Below are positions 24,846 to 33,631 of a stretch of 64,000 nucleotides of DNA, one piece after another. Under the pieces are notes generated by a model. It saw only the letters and a list, made by a program, of their open reading frames with translations, was not told where the DNA came from and did no database searches. The first letter of the stretch is position 1; every line of letters begins with the position of its first letter. The stretch spans positions 1,116,001-1,180,000 of the forward strand of contig NZ_JACHCL010000002.1 of the NCBI RefSeq assembly GCF_014200725.1. The letters run 5' to 3'. The position numbers and the translations under genes are program-made. This DNA is from Janthinobacterium silvisoli (GTDB taxonomy: Bacteria > Pseudomonadota > Gammaproteobacteria > Burkholderiales > Burkholderiaceae_D).

Positions 24846-25718
24846 CTACCAATGTGGCGCGTAATTAGGGAATGGCGACGCCATATGTTCAGGCTCGCTT
24901 GGCGGCGACATCCACTCGCGCGGATCGACCTTGTAATATTTGAGAAACTCCGCGTACAACTCCTCGTGATGTTCGGCCATCTGATATGGCTTTTCAAAGA
25001 AGGTTTCGGTGGCCACGGCAAAGAATTCGGCCGGATTGGTGGCGCCGTAATGGTCCATCACGCTTTGCTGCTGATAAATGGCGTCATGGCGCAAGTTGGC
25101 AAAATCGCGCGACAGCACGGTGGCCCAGCTGCGGTAGCTCGAGACATTCGGCAAATACGGCGCACCGTTGGGGGCGCCCGATTCGCTGTCGAGCTGGTGG
25201 GCAAATTCATGCAGCACCACATTGTGGCCATCGGTCCAGTCGGCCGCACCGCGCTGTACATGATCCCACGACAACACCACCCGGCCATCGCCCCACGATT
25301 CACCGAGCAAACCATTGGCCGCTGGCGTGACCACGCCGCCCGGCCCCACTTCATTGCGCGTGACCAGGAATTCGGTGGGGTAGACGAGGATGGTGTCGAG
25401 CTGCGGATACACCTGGGTCTGGCGGTTCAGCAACAGCAGACACGCCTGGCCGGCGATGGTGTAGCGCATCTCGTCCGTAACTTCCAGGCCGCCGCAGCCA
25501 ACGAATTTCTTTTGATACAGAAACTGCACCACCAGCCGCTGCAATTGCTGCTGCAACGGGACCGGCATGCGCTGATAGACAGGAATATTGCGTTCCAGCA
25601 CGGCCAAGCCTTCCGCCGGCAAGGGTTTAGCCAGCGCCCGCTTCAAGCGCCAGCCGGGAAACCACAGCGCCAGCACGATGCCGGCAATGACGAGGGCGAT
25701 CCACAGTAGCGGGTTCAT
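24846..25718 (-). CDS. mtfA: MtfA-type zinc metallopeptidase
   Basis: A 290-residue protein of the M90 peptidase family. An N-terminal membrane helix (about 3-22) is followed by LPAEGLAVLERNIPVYQRMP and the catalytic HEFAHQLDSESG (H-E-x-x-H). A distal Glu lies in NPAEFFAVATETFF. In E. coli the relative MtfA titrates the repressor Mlc and so affects glucose uptake; whether a Mlc exists here is unknown. ATG 25718 gives the family start; a longer frame to 25856 adds non-conserved sequence. It converges on the LytTR gene, six bases apart. Confidence 0.9.
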   Translation of the reverse strand: MNPLLWIALVIAGIVLALWFPGWRLKRALAKPLPAEGLAVLERNIPVYQRMPVPLQQQLQRLVVQFLYQKKFVGCGGLEVTDEMRYTIAGQACLLLLNRQTQVYPQLDTILVYPTEFLVTRNEVGPGGVVTPAANGLLGESWGDGRVVLSWDHVQRGAADWTDGHNVVLHEFAHQLDSESGAPNGAPYLPNVSSYRSWATVLSRDFANLRHDAIYQQQSVMDHYGATNPAEFFAVATETFFEKPYQMAEHHEELYAEFLKYYKVDPREWMSPPSEPEHMASPFPNYAPHW

Positions 25719-25897
25719 GCGCACATCCGTTTCAAGATGGCAGATGGCAAGGAAGCGGAGGCGAGATAGGCAGGCAAGGACAGACTCCTTCGAGTGGGCC
25801 CGCGCCGGTACGGGCAGGCAGTCCAATCCAGATGGGGCTGCTTGATATCTTTTCAATCAGCAATTACGAGATGCCCTCGTATGTTTCTGAAACGCCA

Positions 25898-25921
25898 AAA
25901 GCCGGGCTAAAACCCGGCTTT
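25898..25921 (-). terminator. Terminator after the 25947-26573 gene
   Basis: AAAGCCGGG and CCCGGCTTT form a 9-bp stem around CTAAAA; on the minus strand it ends in T-rich sequence. The surrounding 228 bp hold no gene. Confidence 0.8.
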
Positions 25922-25946
25922 ATTACACAGTCACAACGCCAGCTAA

Positions 25947-26573
25947 TTACTCAGCGGCTTTCTGCTGTGGCGCACCAAACAATGCTGCTACCAAGGGGTC
26001 GCGCATCACCGGACCGCGGTTGACGCGGATGGCGTAATGCGTGTCATCGGCCAGGATATGGAAGTGACGGCCGCTGCCTGCCATGCTTTGTTCGCGCAGG
26101 CCTGGACGGTCCTTGCGCGGTGGCGCGCCTTCGCGTTTTGGTTGCACGATGGCAGCCAGAAAAGCTTTCACGCGTTCCGGGTCGGGCGTCAGCTGATACA
26201 CGGCCTTGCCCAGATAGGTGGCCGTACCTTCGATATAGCGGGCCAGTTCGATCACGCCCGCTTCGCGCAAGTCGCGGATATATTTGCGGGCGCCCGATGG
26301 CGAAAACTTGAGGAACCAGGCGATTTCATCAGCCAGCATCTCGTGCAGCGACAATTCGGCGATCAGCTTTTGCATGTTCTCGATGCGGCGCAAGGTGGCG
26401 GACGTCGAACGCACGCGTTCGATCGGCGCCATGGAAATTGGGTTCATGCGCTCCGGTGGGATCGGGGCCGCACGCTCAACCATTGCCATTTGAGGGCCTT
26501 TTTCAGGGCCACGAAGTTCCTGGTGCGCTGCCTTCATTTCGCTCTTCACGTGAGACTGAGTCATTGCATGCAT
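25947..26573 (-). CDS. Putative winged-helix-like regulatory protein
   Basis: A 208-residue protein from ATG 26573, preceded by AAGGAG at good spacing. The first 65 residues are rich in Pro, Gln and charged residues and probably disordered. Residues about 70-145 look like a winged helix: ELSLHEMLADEIAWFLKFS, then SGARKYIRDLREAGVIEL as possible recognition helix, then an aromatic wing (YLGKAVYQLT). The C-terminal HFHILADDTHYAIRV contains two His-rich turns. I do not recognise the family. Its own terminator shows it is a single-gene unit. Confidence 0.65.
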   Translation of the reverse strand: MHAMTQSHVKSEMKAAHQELRGPEKGPQMAMVERAAPIPPERMNPISMAPIERVRSTSATLRRIENMQKLIAELSLHEMLADEIAWFLKFSPSGARKYIRDLREAGVIELARYIEGTATYLGKAVYQLTPDPERVKAFLAAIVQPKREGAPPRKDRPGLREQSMAGSGRHFHILADDTHYAIRVNRGPVMRDPLVAALFGAPQQKAAE

Positions 26574-26891
26574 TTGAACACTCCTTTTTAAACGATTGCC
26601 GGTAGCCCGAATTATTAAATTCTTGGCAATTTTTGTACCAAGTAGCCACAATTCCTAGGCGTCTGACTAAAGCATGCCTGCGTGAACTGTCTTGGTCTGT
26701 GCGTTATCGAACATTAGGATGAAGATTCATGGCCTGGAGCGAAAAATATTGCCTTACGGAATTTTTTACAACAGCTTACACATTCAAGGACCGATCCCGC
26801 GCACAAGGTGAAATGGCGAACAGAGGCGATAACGGTATTGCCATAAATTTAACCCAACACCTTTTTTCATCCACCACACAAAGGAACCACC
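26574..26891. other. 318-bp intergenic region
   Basis: It holds the divergent control regions of the 25947-26573 regulator and the lipoprotein at 26892. It is AT-rich near both ends. I see no operator dyad, RNA gene or reliable promoter boxes. The short open frames present lack ribosome sites and resemble no protein. Confidence 0.4.
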
Positions 26892-27173
26892 ATGACCATT
26901 CTGCAAAAAGCCCCAGCCATGCTGTCTGCGGCAGCCCTGATCGCCATGAGCCTGGCCTTGAGCGCCTGCAAGAAACCAGCCGATGCCCCGCTGCCGGAAG
27001 CGGCGCCACCGGCCATGGCCCCTGCTACGCCAGCCACCACGCAGCCAGCACCTTCTCCCTCTTCCGATCCGAACGCTCCACCCGCCACACCGCTGACCGA
27101 TCCGGCCACCACACCGGCCGTGCCGCCAGCCGGTGCCACCGGCACGGAGCCGCCAGCCACGCCATCTAAATAA
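26892..27173 (+). CDS. Small proline-rich lipoprotein
   Basis: A 93-residue protein. The N-terminal signal ends in the lipobox LSAC (Cys26), so it should be lipidated. The mature part is almost wholly Pro, Ala and Thr (for example PAMAPATPATTQPAPSPS), a flexible extended spacer without enzymatic domain. AAGGAACC precedes the ATG. It has its own terminator. A function as an envelope tether is guesswork. Confidence 0.8.
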   Translation: MTILQKAPAMLSAAALIAMSLALSACKKPADAPLPEAAPPAMAPATPATTQPAPSPSSDPNAPPATPLTDPATTPAVPPAGATGTEPPATPSK

Positions 27174-27218
27174 GCTCCCGGAGACGGGTCCCGCTCAGCG
27201 TTGTCGTTGGGGGATTTG

Positions 27219-27257
27219 CGCGCTATCGCAGTGTGAGCTGCGATAGCGCGTTTTTTT
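27219..27257 (+). terminator. Strong terminator after the lipoprotein gene
   Basis: CGCGCTATCGCAG and CTGCGATAGCGCG form a perfect 13-bp stem around TGTGAG, followed by seven T. Confidence 0.92.
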
Positions 27258-27297
27258 ACTTGGAGTGCTTGAGCGCCAACTTGGTTCGGCAATGCTG

Positions 27298-27316
27298 CGT
27301 GATACAGCGCATCACG
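27298..27316. promoter_or_regulatory. Possible upstream activator dyad of the ABC operon
   Basis: CGTGAT-ACAGCGC-ATCACG is a 6-bp dyad about 140 bp upstream of the sigma-54 promoter at 27453, a normal distance for an enhancer-binding protein. Assignment to the DctD-like regulator is inference; a single short dyad can arise by chance. Confidence 0.3.
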
Positions 27317-27452
27317 GAGCCAGTGCGGCATTTCAGACAATATGGAGGGCTTCAATGCGGAAAGACAGAAACACGGTGCTGGCGCATTTTTCCCGATAAA
27401 AATTAAACCTTTAGAAACAATTACTTGCAATAAACTCCAAAATACAGTCCAC

Positions 27453-27468
27453 TGGCACGAAAGATGCT
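27453..27468 (+). promoter_or_regulatory. Sigma-54 (RpoN) promoter of the ABC transporter operon
   Basis: TGGCACGAAAGATGCT matches TGGCACG-N4-TTGCT at every defined base except one (A for the first T of TTGC). The invariant GG and GC are at the right spacing. Transcription would begin near 27480, about 70 nt before the binding-protein ATG. The rest of 27258-27551 shows no gene. Confidence 0.75.
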
Positions 27469-27551
27469 TTTACATTCTCAGAGCCGCCGTCAGAGCAGCC
27501 GCATAAGTAGCAACAAGCAGAATAAAAACATCTAACTTTTGGAGACACTGC

Positions 27552-28565
27552 ATGATCAGCAATACCGTCCGTCCTTTCCGCATCACATCCTTCCTGAACA
27601 CCAAGGCCCTGGCCGTGGCTATCGCCGTGGCGGCCCAATTTCCGCTGTCGGCCCACGCCGCCGATCTGGTACGCCTGGGCAACCTGAAATTCGCCCATTA
27701 CGGCGCAGTCGCCTATATGAAGGAAATTGCCCCCAAATACGACTTGAAAATCGAAGAACGCGTGTTCGCCAAGGGCCTCGACATCGTGCCAGCCATGATT
27801 GCCGGCGAGATCGATGTCTCGGCCAGCGCACTGGAAGCAGCGATTACGGGCCGCGCCACCGGCTTGCCGGTCTACCTGGTGGGCGGTTTCGCCAAGGGCG
27901 GCGTGCAAATCGTCGGCCGCCCGGACCTGAACATCAAGGGCATCGCCGATTTGAAGGGTAAAAAAGTCGGCGTCACGCGCGGCGGCCCGCAGGAAATCCT
28001 GCTGTTCGCGGAACTGGCCAAGGCCAAGCTGACCTGGTCCGACAAAAAGGGCAAGGACGTGCAGATCCTGTACATGGGCTACCCCGATTTGAACCAGGCC
28101 CTGCTGACCAAGGAAATCGACGCCATGAGCCAGTCCGAACCCTACTCTACTCAGGCGATCCACAAGAAATACGGCACGCAGATCATGAAACCGTATGACA
28201 CTGCACTGGGCGAACCCGTGCGCGCACTGGTGATGACGGAAAAAATGTACAAGGAAAAACCAGCCGTGGCGCAACGCTTCATGGATTGCTTCGTCGCTGC
28301 CACCCGCGCTTTCCTGGCCGACCCGAAACTGGCGGAAAAGTACGTGCGCGAATCGATGTTCAAGAACCAGATCACGTCCGAGGATTACCGCGACGCCATC
28401 GACAACGCCATCTTCACGGAAGACATTACGCAAAGCCACGTGCAGCTGACCACCGACTATATGGTGCAGTTCGGCGTGGGCCGCATGGCCAAACCGCCTG
28501 CTGCCAAGGACTGGGTCAAGCTGGACCTGCTGGAAAAAGCCAAGAAGTCCTACGCACCACGCTAA
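27552..28565 (+). CDS. ABC transporter substrate-binding protein (NitT/TauT type)
   Basis: A 337-residue periplasmic protein with a long signal peptide ending in SAHAAD (about residue 37). The mature fold is NMT1/SsuA-like: GLDIVPAMIAGEIDVSASAL binds the ligand cleft, and GIADLKGKKVGVTRGGP is the hinge strand. Family members bind nitrate, taurine, sulfonates, thiamine precursors or aromatic acids; the ligand here cannot be read from sequence. First gene of a three-gene operon under the sigma-54 promoter. GGAG precedes the ATG. Confidence 0.88.
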   Translation: MISNTVRPFRITSFLNTKALAVAIAVAAQFPLSAHAADLVRLGNLKFAHYGAVAYMKEIAPKYDLKIEERVFAKGLDIVPAMIAGEIDVSASALEAAITGRATGLPVYLVGGFAKGGVQIVGRPDLNIKGIADLKGKKVGVTRGGPQEILLFAELAKAKLTWSDKKGKDVQILYMGYPDLNQALLTKEIDAMSQSEPYSTQAIHKKYGTQIMKPYDTALGEPVRALVMTEKMYKEKPAVAQRFMDCFVAATRAFLADPKLAEKYVRESMFKNQITSEDYRDAIDNAIFTEDITQSHVQLTTDYMVQFGVGRMAKPPAAKDWVKLDLLEKAKKSYAPR

Positions 28566-28580
28566 GGGGAAAGTATCACC

Positions 28581-29402
28581 ATGAATCTGCAAACCATGAA
28601 ACGTGCCTTGCATGGCGCCATCGTGCCGGTGGCCGTGCTCTTGATCTGGCAAGCCATGTCCACCTTCGGCTGGATCAATCCGCAAATCCTGCCCTCGCCC
28701 ATTGCCGTGCTGGTCAAGTGGTATGAATATCTGATCCCGATGGAAGCCTACACGCCTGACTCGGGCAACTACCTGCTGTGGATGCTGTCGGGCGAATTGC
28801 CGCATGATGCCTGGGCCAGCCTGTCGCGCGTACTGGGCGGCTTTGCCATCGGCGCCGGCCTGGCCTTGCCGCTGGGCTTGCTGATGGGTACCAACAAGAC
28901 CGTCTACAAGCTGTTCGATCCGCTGGTGCAAGTGCTGCGCCCGATTCCACCGATCGCCTACATTCCGCTGGCAATCCTGTGGTTCGGCCTGGGCAATCCG
29001 CCGGCCTTCTTCCTGATCAGCATCGGTTCTTTCTTCCCCGTCCTGATGAATACCATCGCCGGCGTGCGCCAGGTTGACGGCATTTATATCCGCGCCGCGC
29101 GCAACCTGGGCGCCAGCCAGATGACCATGTTCCGCCGCGTGATCTTGCCGGCAGCCACGCCCTACATCCTGGCCGGTGCGCGCATCGGCATGGGCACGGC
29201 CTTCATCGTCGTGATCGTAGCGGAAATGATCGCCGTCAACAGCGGCCTGGGTTTCCGCATCCTGGAAGCGCGCGAGTATTTCTGGTCCGACAAAATTATC
29301 GCCGGCATGTTCACCATCGGCCTGTTCGGCCTGGCCATCGACATCGCCATGAATGCCCTGAATAATCATTTGCTGCAGTGGCACCGCGGCCTGGAACACT
29401 GA
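28581..29402 (+). CDS. ABC transporter permease (NitT/TauT type)
   Basis: A 273-residue inner-membrane permease, 15 bp after the binding protein. About six helices are seen. The coupling EAA segment is RAARNLGASQMTMFRRVILP, followed by GMGTAFIVVIVAEMIAVNSG, the hallmark of the SsuC/TauC group. It should form a homodimeric pore. Confidence 0.9.
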   Translation: MNLQTMKRALHGAIVPVAVLLIWQAMSTFGWINPQILPSPIAVLVKWYEYLIPMEAYTPDSGNYLLWMLSGELPHDAWASLSRVLGGFAIGAGLALPLGLLMGTNKTVYKLFDPLVQVLRPIPPIAYIPLAILWFGLGNPPAFFLISIGSFFPVLMNTIAGVRQVDGIYIRAARNLGASQMTMFRRVILPAATPYILAGARIGMGTAFIVVIVAEMIAVNSGLGFRILEAREYFWSDKIIAGMFTIGLFGLAIDIAMNALNNHLLQWHRGLEH

Positions 29403-29413
29403 GAGGAACGGCC

Positions 29414-30205
29414 ATGACCACCATCAATATCAATGCAGTCAATAAAGTGTTTACCACGGGCGGCAATGACGTCATCGCGCTGAAAGACATCAACCTGGAA
29501 ATCGCCAGCGGCGAGTTCATCTGCCTGCTGGGGCCATCGGGCTGCGGCAAGTCGACCCTGCTGAACGCCATCGCCGGCTTTTCCCACCCGAGCTCGGGCC
29601 AGATCCTGGCCGGCGGCAAGCTGATCACAGAACCCGGTCCCGACCGCGGCATGGTGTTTCAGGAATACGCGCTGTTCCCGTGGATGTCGATCGAGCGCAA
29701 TATCGCCTTCGGCCTGGAAATCGCCGGCAAGTCCGCCGCCGACATCAAGGAGCGGGTCGACATGCTGCTCAATATGCTGGGCCTGACGGAATTCCGCGCG
29801 CGCTATCCGAAAGACTTGTCTGGCGGCATGCGCCAGCGCGTGGCGATTGCCCGCGTGCTGGCCCTCGATTCGCCCATCATGCTGATGGATGAACCATTCG
29901 GCGCACTCGACGCCCTGACCCGGCGCAACCTGCAAGACGAGTTGCTGAAGATCTGGAAAGTCTTCGGCACCACCATCGTGTTCGTCACCCATTCGATCGA
30001 GGAATCGATCTACCTGGCCGACCGCACCATCGTCATGACCTACCGCCCCGGCACCATCAAGCGCGACGTGGCGATCGACCTGCCCCGCCCGCGCGACCCG
30101 AGCGACCCCGAGTTCAACCGCCTCAAGCGCATGCTGGGGGAAATGGTGATGGAGGAGCAGCAGCGCCACCATAATGCGGAAACCATGGCCAGTACAGCTG
30201 ATTAA
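29414..30205 (+). CDS. ABC transporter ATP-binding protein (NitT/TauT type)
   Basis: A 263-residue ATPase. Walker A GPSGCGKST, Q-loop FQEYALFPWMS, signature LSGGMRQRVAIARVL, Walker B IMLMDEPFGALD and switch His in FVTHSIEESI are complete. ATG 29414 follows GAGAGGAACGGCC; the earlier in-frame start lies within the permease gene. It completes the importer and is followed by a GC-rich palindrome at 30210. Confidence 0.92.
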   Translation: MTTININAVNKVFTTGGNDVIALKDINLEIASGEFICLLGPSGCGKSTLLNAIAGFSHPSSGQILAGGKLITEPGPDRGMVFQEYALFPWMSIERNIAFGLEIAGKSAADIKERVDMLLNMLGLTEFRARYPKDLSGGMRQRVAIARVLALDSPIMLMDEPFGALDALTRRNLQDELLKIWKVFGTTIVFVTHSIEESIYLADRTIVMTYRPGTIKRDVAIDLPRPRDPSDPEFNRLKRMLGEMVMEEQQRHHNAETMASTAD

Positions 30206-30209
30206 GTAC

Positions 30210-30238
30210 TGGGGTCAGACCCGGCGGGTCTGACCCCA
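30210..30238. repeat. Palindrome TGGGGTCAGACCC / GGGTCTGACCCCA
   Basis: A perfect 13-bp stem around GGC directly after the ABC operon. It has no T-tract. It may be a REP-like repeat with transcript-end function, separating the transporter from the sensor kinase gene that starts 42 bp later. Confidence 0.7.
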
Positions 30239-30279
30239 AATTGCTGCCCGTGCACATATAAACAAACCAACGGAACCCC

Positions 30280-32142
30280 ATGGCACTAGCCAAATGGCCA
30301 CTGAGACAGGTGCTCGGCCCCTTGCTGGCCATCGGCGCGCTGCTCGCGCTGACCTGGGGCACGCACGCCTGGGTCAGGCAGGGCCAGCTCGATGAATTGC
30401 ACCGCACGCTCGATTCGCGCGCGGAACTGTATGCGGCGTCGATAGGCGGTGCGCTCAATAAATATGAATTCCTGCCGCTGGCGGTAGCCCAGAGTGATGC
30501 CGTGGCGCGGCTGCTGGAAAAACCGGATGCAAGGCAAGTCGAGCAGATCAATGCCTACCTGGTCGACATGAACCGCCGCGCGGGCGCGTTTGCCGTGTAT
30601 GTGCTCGATGTCAACGGCACTACTGTGGCGTCGAGCAACTGGCAAGACAGCAGCTCGTATGTCGGCGTCAACTACGGCTTCCGGCCCTATTTCAAGAATG
30701 CGATTGCAGGCGGCATCGGCCGTTTCTATGGCATCGGCGCGTCGACCTTTGAAGCGGGCTACTTTATTTCTCAGCCCGTGCTGCGCAACGGCCGCATCAT
30801 CGGCATCGTCTCGGCCAAGGTCAACCTGGACTGGATAGAACAGTCGTGGCGCGGGCCGGGCACAGGCGAACAGATCTGGGTCAAGGATGCGAATGGCGTG
30901 ATCATCCTGGCCAGCACGCCCGCCTTCAAGTTCAAGACCCTGGCGCCCCTGTCGCCGGCGGCCAAGAAAGATATCAGCGAACAACGCCAATTCTTGCAGG
31001 AAAACCTGCCCATCTTGCCGCACAAGGTGCGGCGCCAGTTCGCCGATGGCGCCAGCGTGCTGACGCTGGAACGCCCGCAGGCGGACGATGCCTCCACCTT
31101 GTCGGGCAGCGCAGATTACCTCGCAGTCAACCGCGCGCTGGGCCCGCTGCGCTGGCAAATCACCGTGCTGGCCGAACTCGGGCAAGTGGAAGAAGCGGCC
31201 CGCAATGCGGCCATCGCGGCAGCCCTCGGTTGGGCCCTGGCCTTGCTGGCGCTGATGTATGCGCGCCAGCGCCGGCGCCGCATCGCCGAACGCCTGAACG
31301 CCCAGCAAACCCTGGCGCATGCTTATGAACAGCTGGAAATCAAGGTAGAACAGCGCACCGCTGACCTGGTGCATGCGAATGGCCGCCTGCAAGCCGAGGT
31401 GGCCGAGCGCGAACGGGCCGAGCAGACCTTGCGCTACGCACAGGCGGAACTGGTGCAAAGCGGCAAGCTGGCCGCCATCGGCCAGATGGCGGCCGGCGTC
31501 ACGCATGAGCTGAACCAGCCGCTGGCCGCCCTGCAAACTTTTTCCGACAATACCAAGGTCTTGCTGGCGCGGGGCCGCATAGCCGATGCGCTCGATAACC
31601 TGTCGACCATTTCCGACTTGGTCAAGCGCCTCGGTTATGTGACCTCACAACTAAAAGGCTTTGCGCGGCGCAGCGACGATGCGCGCAAACCCGTCAATGT
31701 GCGCCAGGCGTTTGCGCAAACCATGTTGCAGATCCGCACGCGCCATGGCTCGCAGCGGCTGCTGCTGCATGAAAACTGGCCGCAGGACGACATCATCGTG
31801 CTGTGCAATGCCATCGGCCTGGAACAGGTATTTACCAATCTGATCACCAACGCCATGGACGCCGTGCCGCCAGAGCAGGACGTCCATGTGTGGCTCAGCG
31901 TGCGGCGCGAAGGCCCGCTGGCCATCATCCTCGTCACCGACAACGGCCCCGGCATTCCCGTGACCTCGATCGACCGCATTTTCGATCCCTTCTACACGAC
32001 CAAGGAAGAAGGACTGGGGCTGGGCCTGTCGATCAGCGCCGGCATCGTGCGCGCGGCGGGCGGCACCTTGACGGCCCGCAACCGCTCTCTCACCGAAGGG
32101 GGCGGCGCACAGTTTACAATCGCACTGAGCACTGAGCACTGA
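30280..32142 (+). CDS. DctB-like sensor histidine kinase
   Basis: A 620-residue membrane kinase. Helix 1 at about 13-32 and helix 2 at about 306-326 bracket a periplasmic dCache-like sensor domain with YVGVNYGFRPYFKNA and GYFISQPVLR, as in C4-dicarboxylate sensors. A coiled coil (about 340-385) leads to the HisKA site AAGVTHELNQPLAAL, with His near 409. ATPase boxes are NLITNAMDA, DNGPGIP and GLGLGLSI. The placement after the ABC operon suggests it senses the transported compound rather than a dicarboxylate. The last codons run into a GCACTGA heptamer repeat. Confidence 0.9.
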   Translation: MALAKWPLRQVLGPLLAIGALLALTWGTHAWVRQGQLDELHRTLDSRAELYAASIGGALNKYEFLPLAVAQSDAVARLLEKPDARQVEQINAYLVDMNRRAGAFAVYVLDVNGTTVASSNWQDSSSYVGVNYGFRPYFKNAIAGGIGRFYGIGASTFEAGYFISQPVLRNGRIIGIVSAKVNLDWIEQSWRGPGTGEQIWVKDANGVIILASTPAFKFKTLAPLSPAAKKDISEQRQFLQENLPILPHKVRRQFADGASVLTLERPQADDASTLSGSADYLAVNRALGPLRWQITVLAELGQVEEAARNAAIAAALGWALALLALMYARQRRRRIAERLNAQQTLAHAYEQLEIKVEQRTADLVHANGRLQAEVAERERAEQTLRYAQAELVQSGKLAAIGQMAAGVTHELNQPLAALQTFSDNTKVLLARGRIADALDNLSTISDLVKRLGYVTSQLKGFARRSDDARKPVNVRQAFAQTMLQIRTRHGSQRLLLHENWPQDDIIVLCNAIGLEQVFTNLITNAMDAVPPEQDVHVWLSVRREGPLAIILVTDNGPGIPVTSIDRIFDPFYTTKEEGLGLGLSISAGIVRAAGGTLTARNRSLTEGGGAQFTIALSTEH

Positions 32143-32149
32143 GCACTGA
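32122..32149. repeat. Four tandem GCACTGA heptamers at the kinase stop codon
   Basis: Four exact 7-bp units; the stop TGA lies at the end of unit three. Because 3 x 7 = 21, the frame reaches the same stop whenever at least three units remain, and with two units another stop follows two codons later. Length change would therefore hardly alter the protein. Confidence 0.8.
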
Positions 32150-32184
32150 AGTGTGAAAAAATAAATAAAGAGAGACAGGGTCAC

Positions 32185-33531
32185 ATGCACGAACACAATT
32201 TCGCAGGCTTGCAGGTATTGCTGGTCGAAGACGACGCCGTCGTGCGCAAGGGCGCAAAACAGTCGCTGGAACTGGCCGGCCTGCAAGTGACGGCCTGCGC
32301 TACGGCCGAGGAAGCGCTACCTTATCTGGTGCCGGAATTTGCCGGCATCTTGCTGAGCGACATCAAACTACCCGGCATGGATGGCTTGCAACTGCTGGAC
32401 CTGGCCGTGGCGCAAGACGCCAGCCTGCCCGTGATCCTGGTGACGGGCCATGGCGATGTATCGATGGCGGTGGGCGCCATGCGCCGCGGCGCCTACGATT
32501 TCATTGAAAAACCGTTTTCGGCCGACCTGCTGGTGGAAGTATGCCGGCGCGCGCTCGACAAGCGCCACCTGGTGCTGGAAAACATGAATCTGCGGCGCCA
32601 GCTGGAACAGCGGGCCGGCATCGAAGCGCGCATCGTGGGGCGCAGCGCAGCCATGGCCAAGGTACGCCAGCTGGTGCTGAACCTGGCGCCGAAATCGGCC
32701 GACATCATCATCCTCGGTGAAACGGGCACGGGCAAGGAATTGATCGCCCGCTGCCTGCACGATTTCAGCGAGCGGCGCGACCACCCATTCGTGGCGATCA
32801 ATTGCGGCGCCCTGCCCGAATCGATGTTTGAATCGGAACTGTTCGGCCATGAAGAAGGCGCGTTTACCGGCGCGCAGCGCCAGCGCATCGGCAAGATCGA
32901 ATATGCGAATGGCGGCACCCTGTTCCTGGACGAAATCGAAAGCATGCCGCTGGCCTTGCAAGTGAAACTGCTGCGCGTATTGCAGGAGCGCAAGGTGGAG
33001 CGGCTGGGATCAAATAAACTGATCTCCGTCAATTTCCGCGTGATCGCCGCCGCCAAGGAAGATTTGAATCTGCTGGCCGAACAGGGCAAGTTCCGCGCCG
33101 ACCTGTATTACCGTTTGAACGTGGCCAGCCTGACCCTGCCCGCCCTGCGCAACCGGCGCGAAGACATCCCGCTGCTGTTCGAATTTTTCGTTCTGCAGGC
33201 GGCAGTGCGCTATGGCCAGCCGGCAACACTGGTCAGCAGCGAGTTGCTGGCGTCCCTGATGGCCCAGCGCTGGGCCGGCAATGTGCGCGAGCTGCACAAT
33301 GTGGCCGACCGCTTCGTGCTGGGCCTGCTCGACGACAGCCTGAGCCCGGCCGGTGTGCGCGAAGCATCGCTGGCCGAACAGGTGGACGCCTTTGAAATTT
33401 CCATCATCGAAGAAGCCTTGCGCCGCCACAACGGCAACGTGATCGAGGCAGCTGCCGCGCTGAATATCCCGAAGAAAACCCTGTACGACAAGCTCAAGCG
33501 CTTCGATATTTCGACCGAGCAATTTCGTTAA
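32185..33531 (+). CDS. DctD-like sigma-54-dependent response regulator
   Basis: A 448-residue enhancer-binding protein. The receiver domain has the acidic EDD pocket, phospho-Asp near 59 in LLSDIKLPGMDG and the Lys of DFIEKPF. The AAA+ domain has Walker A GETGTGKE and the sigma-54 contact loop GAFTGA (about 225-230), then GTLFLDEIES. The Fis-type HTH is GNVIEAAAALNIPKKTLYDKL. The intact GAFTGA shows that it drives sigma-54 promoters; the only such promoter I see nearby is at 27453, ahead of the ABC operon. Confidence 0.93.
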   Translation: MHEHNFAGLQVLLVEDDAVVRKGAKQSLELAGLQVTACATAEEALPYLVPEFAGILLSDIKLPGMDGLQLLDLAVAQDASLPVILVTGHGDVSMAVGAMRRGAYDFIEKPFSADLLVEVCRRALDKRHLVLENMNLRRQLEQRAGIEARIVGRSAAMAKVRQLVLNLAPKSADIIILGETGTGKELIARCLHDFSERRDHPFVAINCGALPESMFESELFGHEEGAFTGAQRQRIGKIEYANGGTLFLDEIESMPLALQVKLLRVLQERKVERLGSNKLISVNFRVIAAAKEDLNLLAEQGKFRADLYYRLNVASLTLPALRNRREDIPLLFEFFVLQAAVRYGQPATLVSSELLASLMAQRWAGNVRELHNVADRFVLGLLDDSLSPAGVREASLAEQVDAFEISIIEEALRRHNGNVIEAAAALNIPKKTLYDKLKRFDISTEQFR

Positions 33532-33631
33532 TCTGGGGAATTTTTCTCACAAGCGGACGAGGCAAGCTCCTACTTGGGCGGATGAAATGGCATGTGAAAA
33601 TGCAATCTCGACCACTCACAGGACAAGCATC

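Noticed and set aside
27411..29399. A 662-codon open frame on the minus strand opposite the ABC operon
   Set aside because: It is antisense to three clear genes, is rich in His, Gln and Asp as expected of a GC-rich shadow frame, and has no ribosome site or motif.
32122..32149. Phase-variable heptamer tract in the sensor kinase gene
   Set aside because: The first three units already contain an in-frame stop, and with only two units a stop still follows at once, so unit number barely changes the protein.
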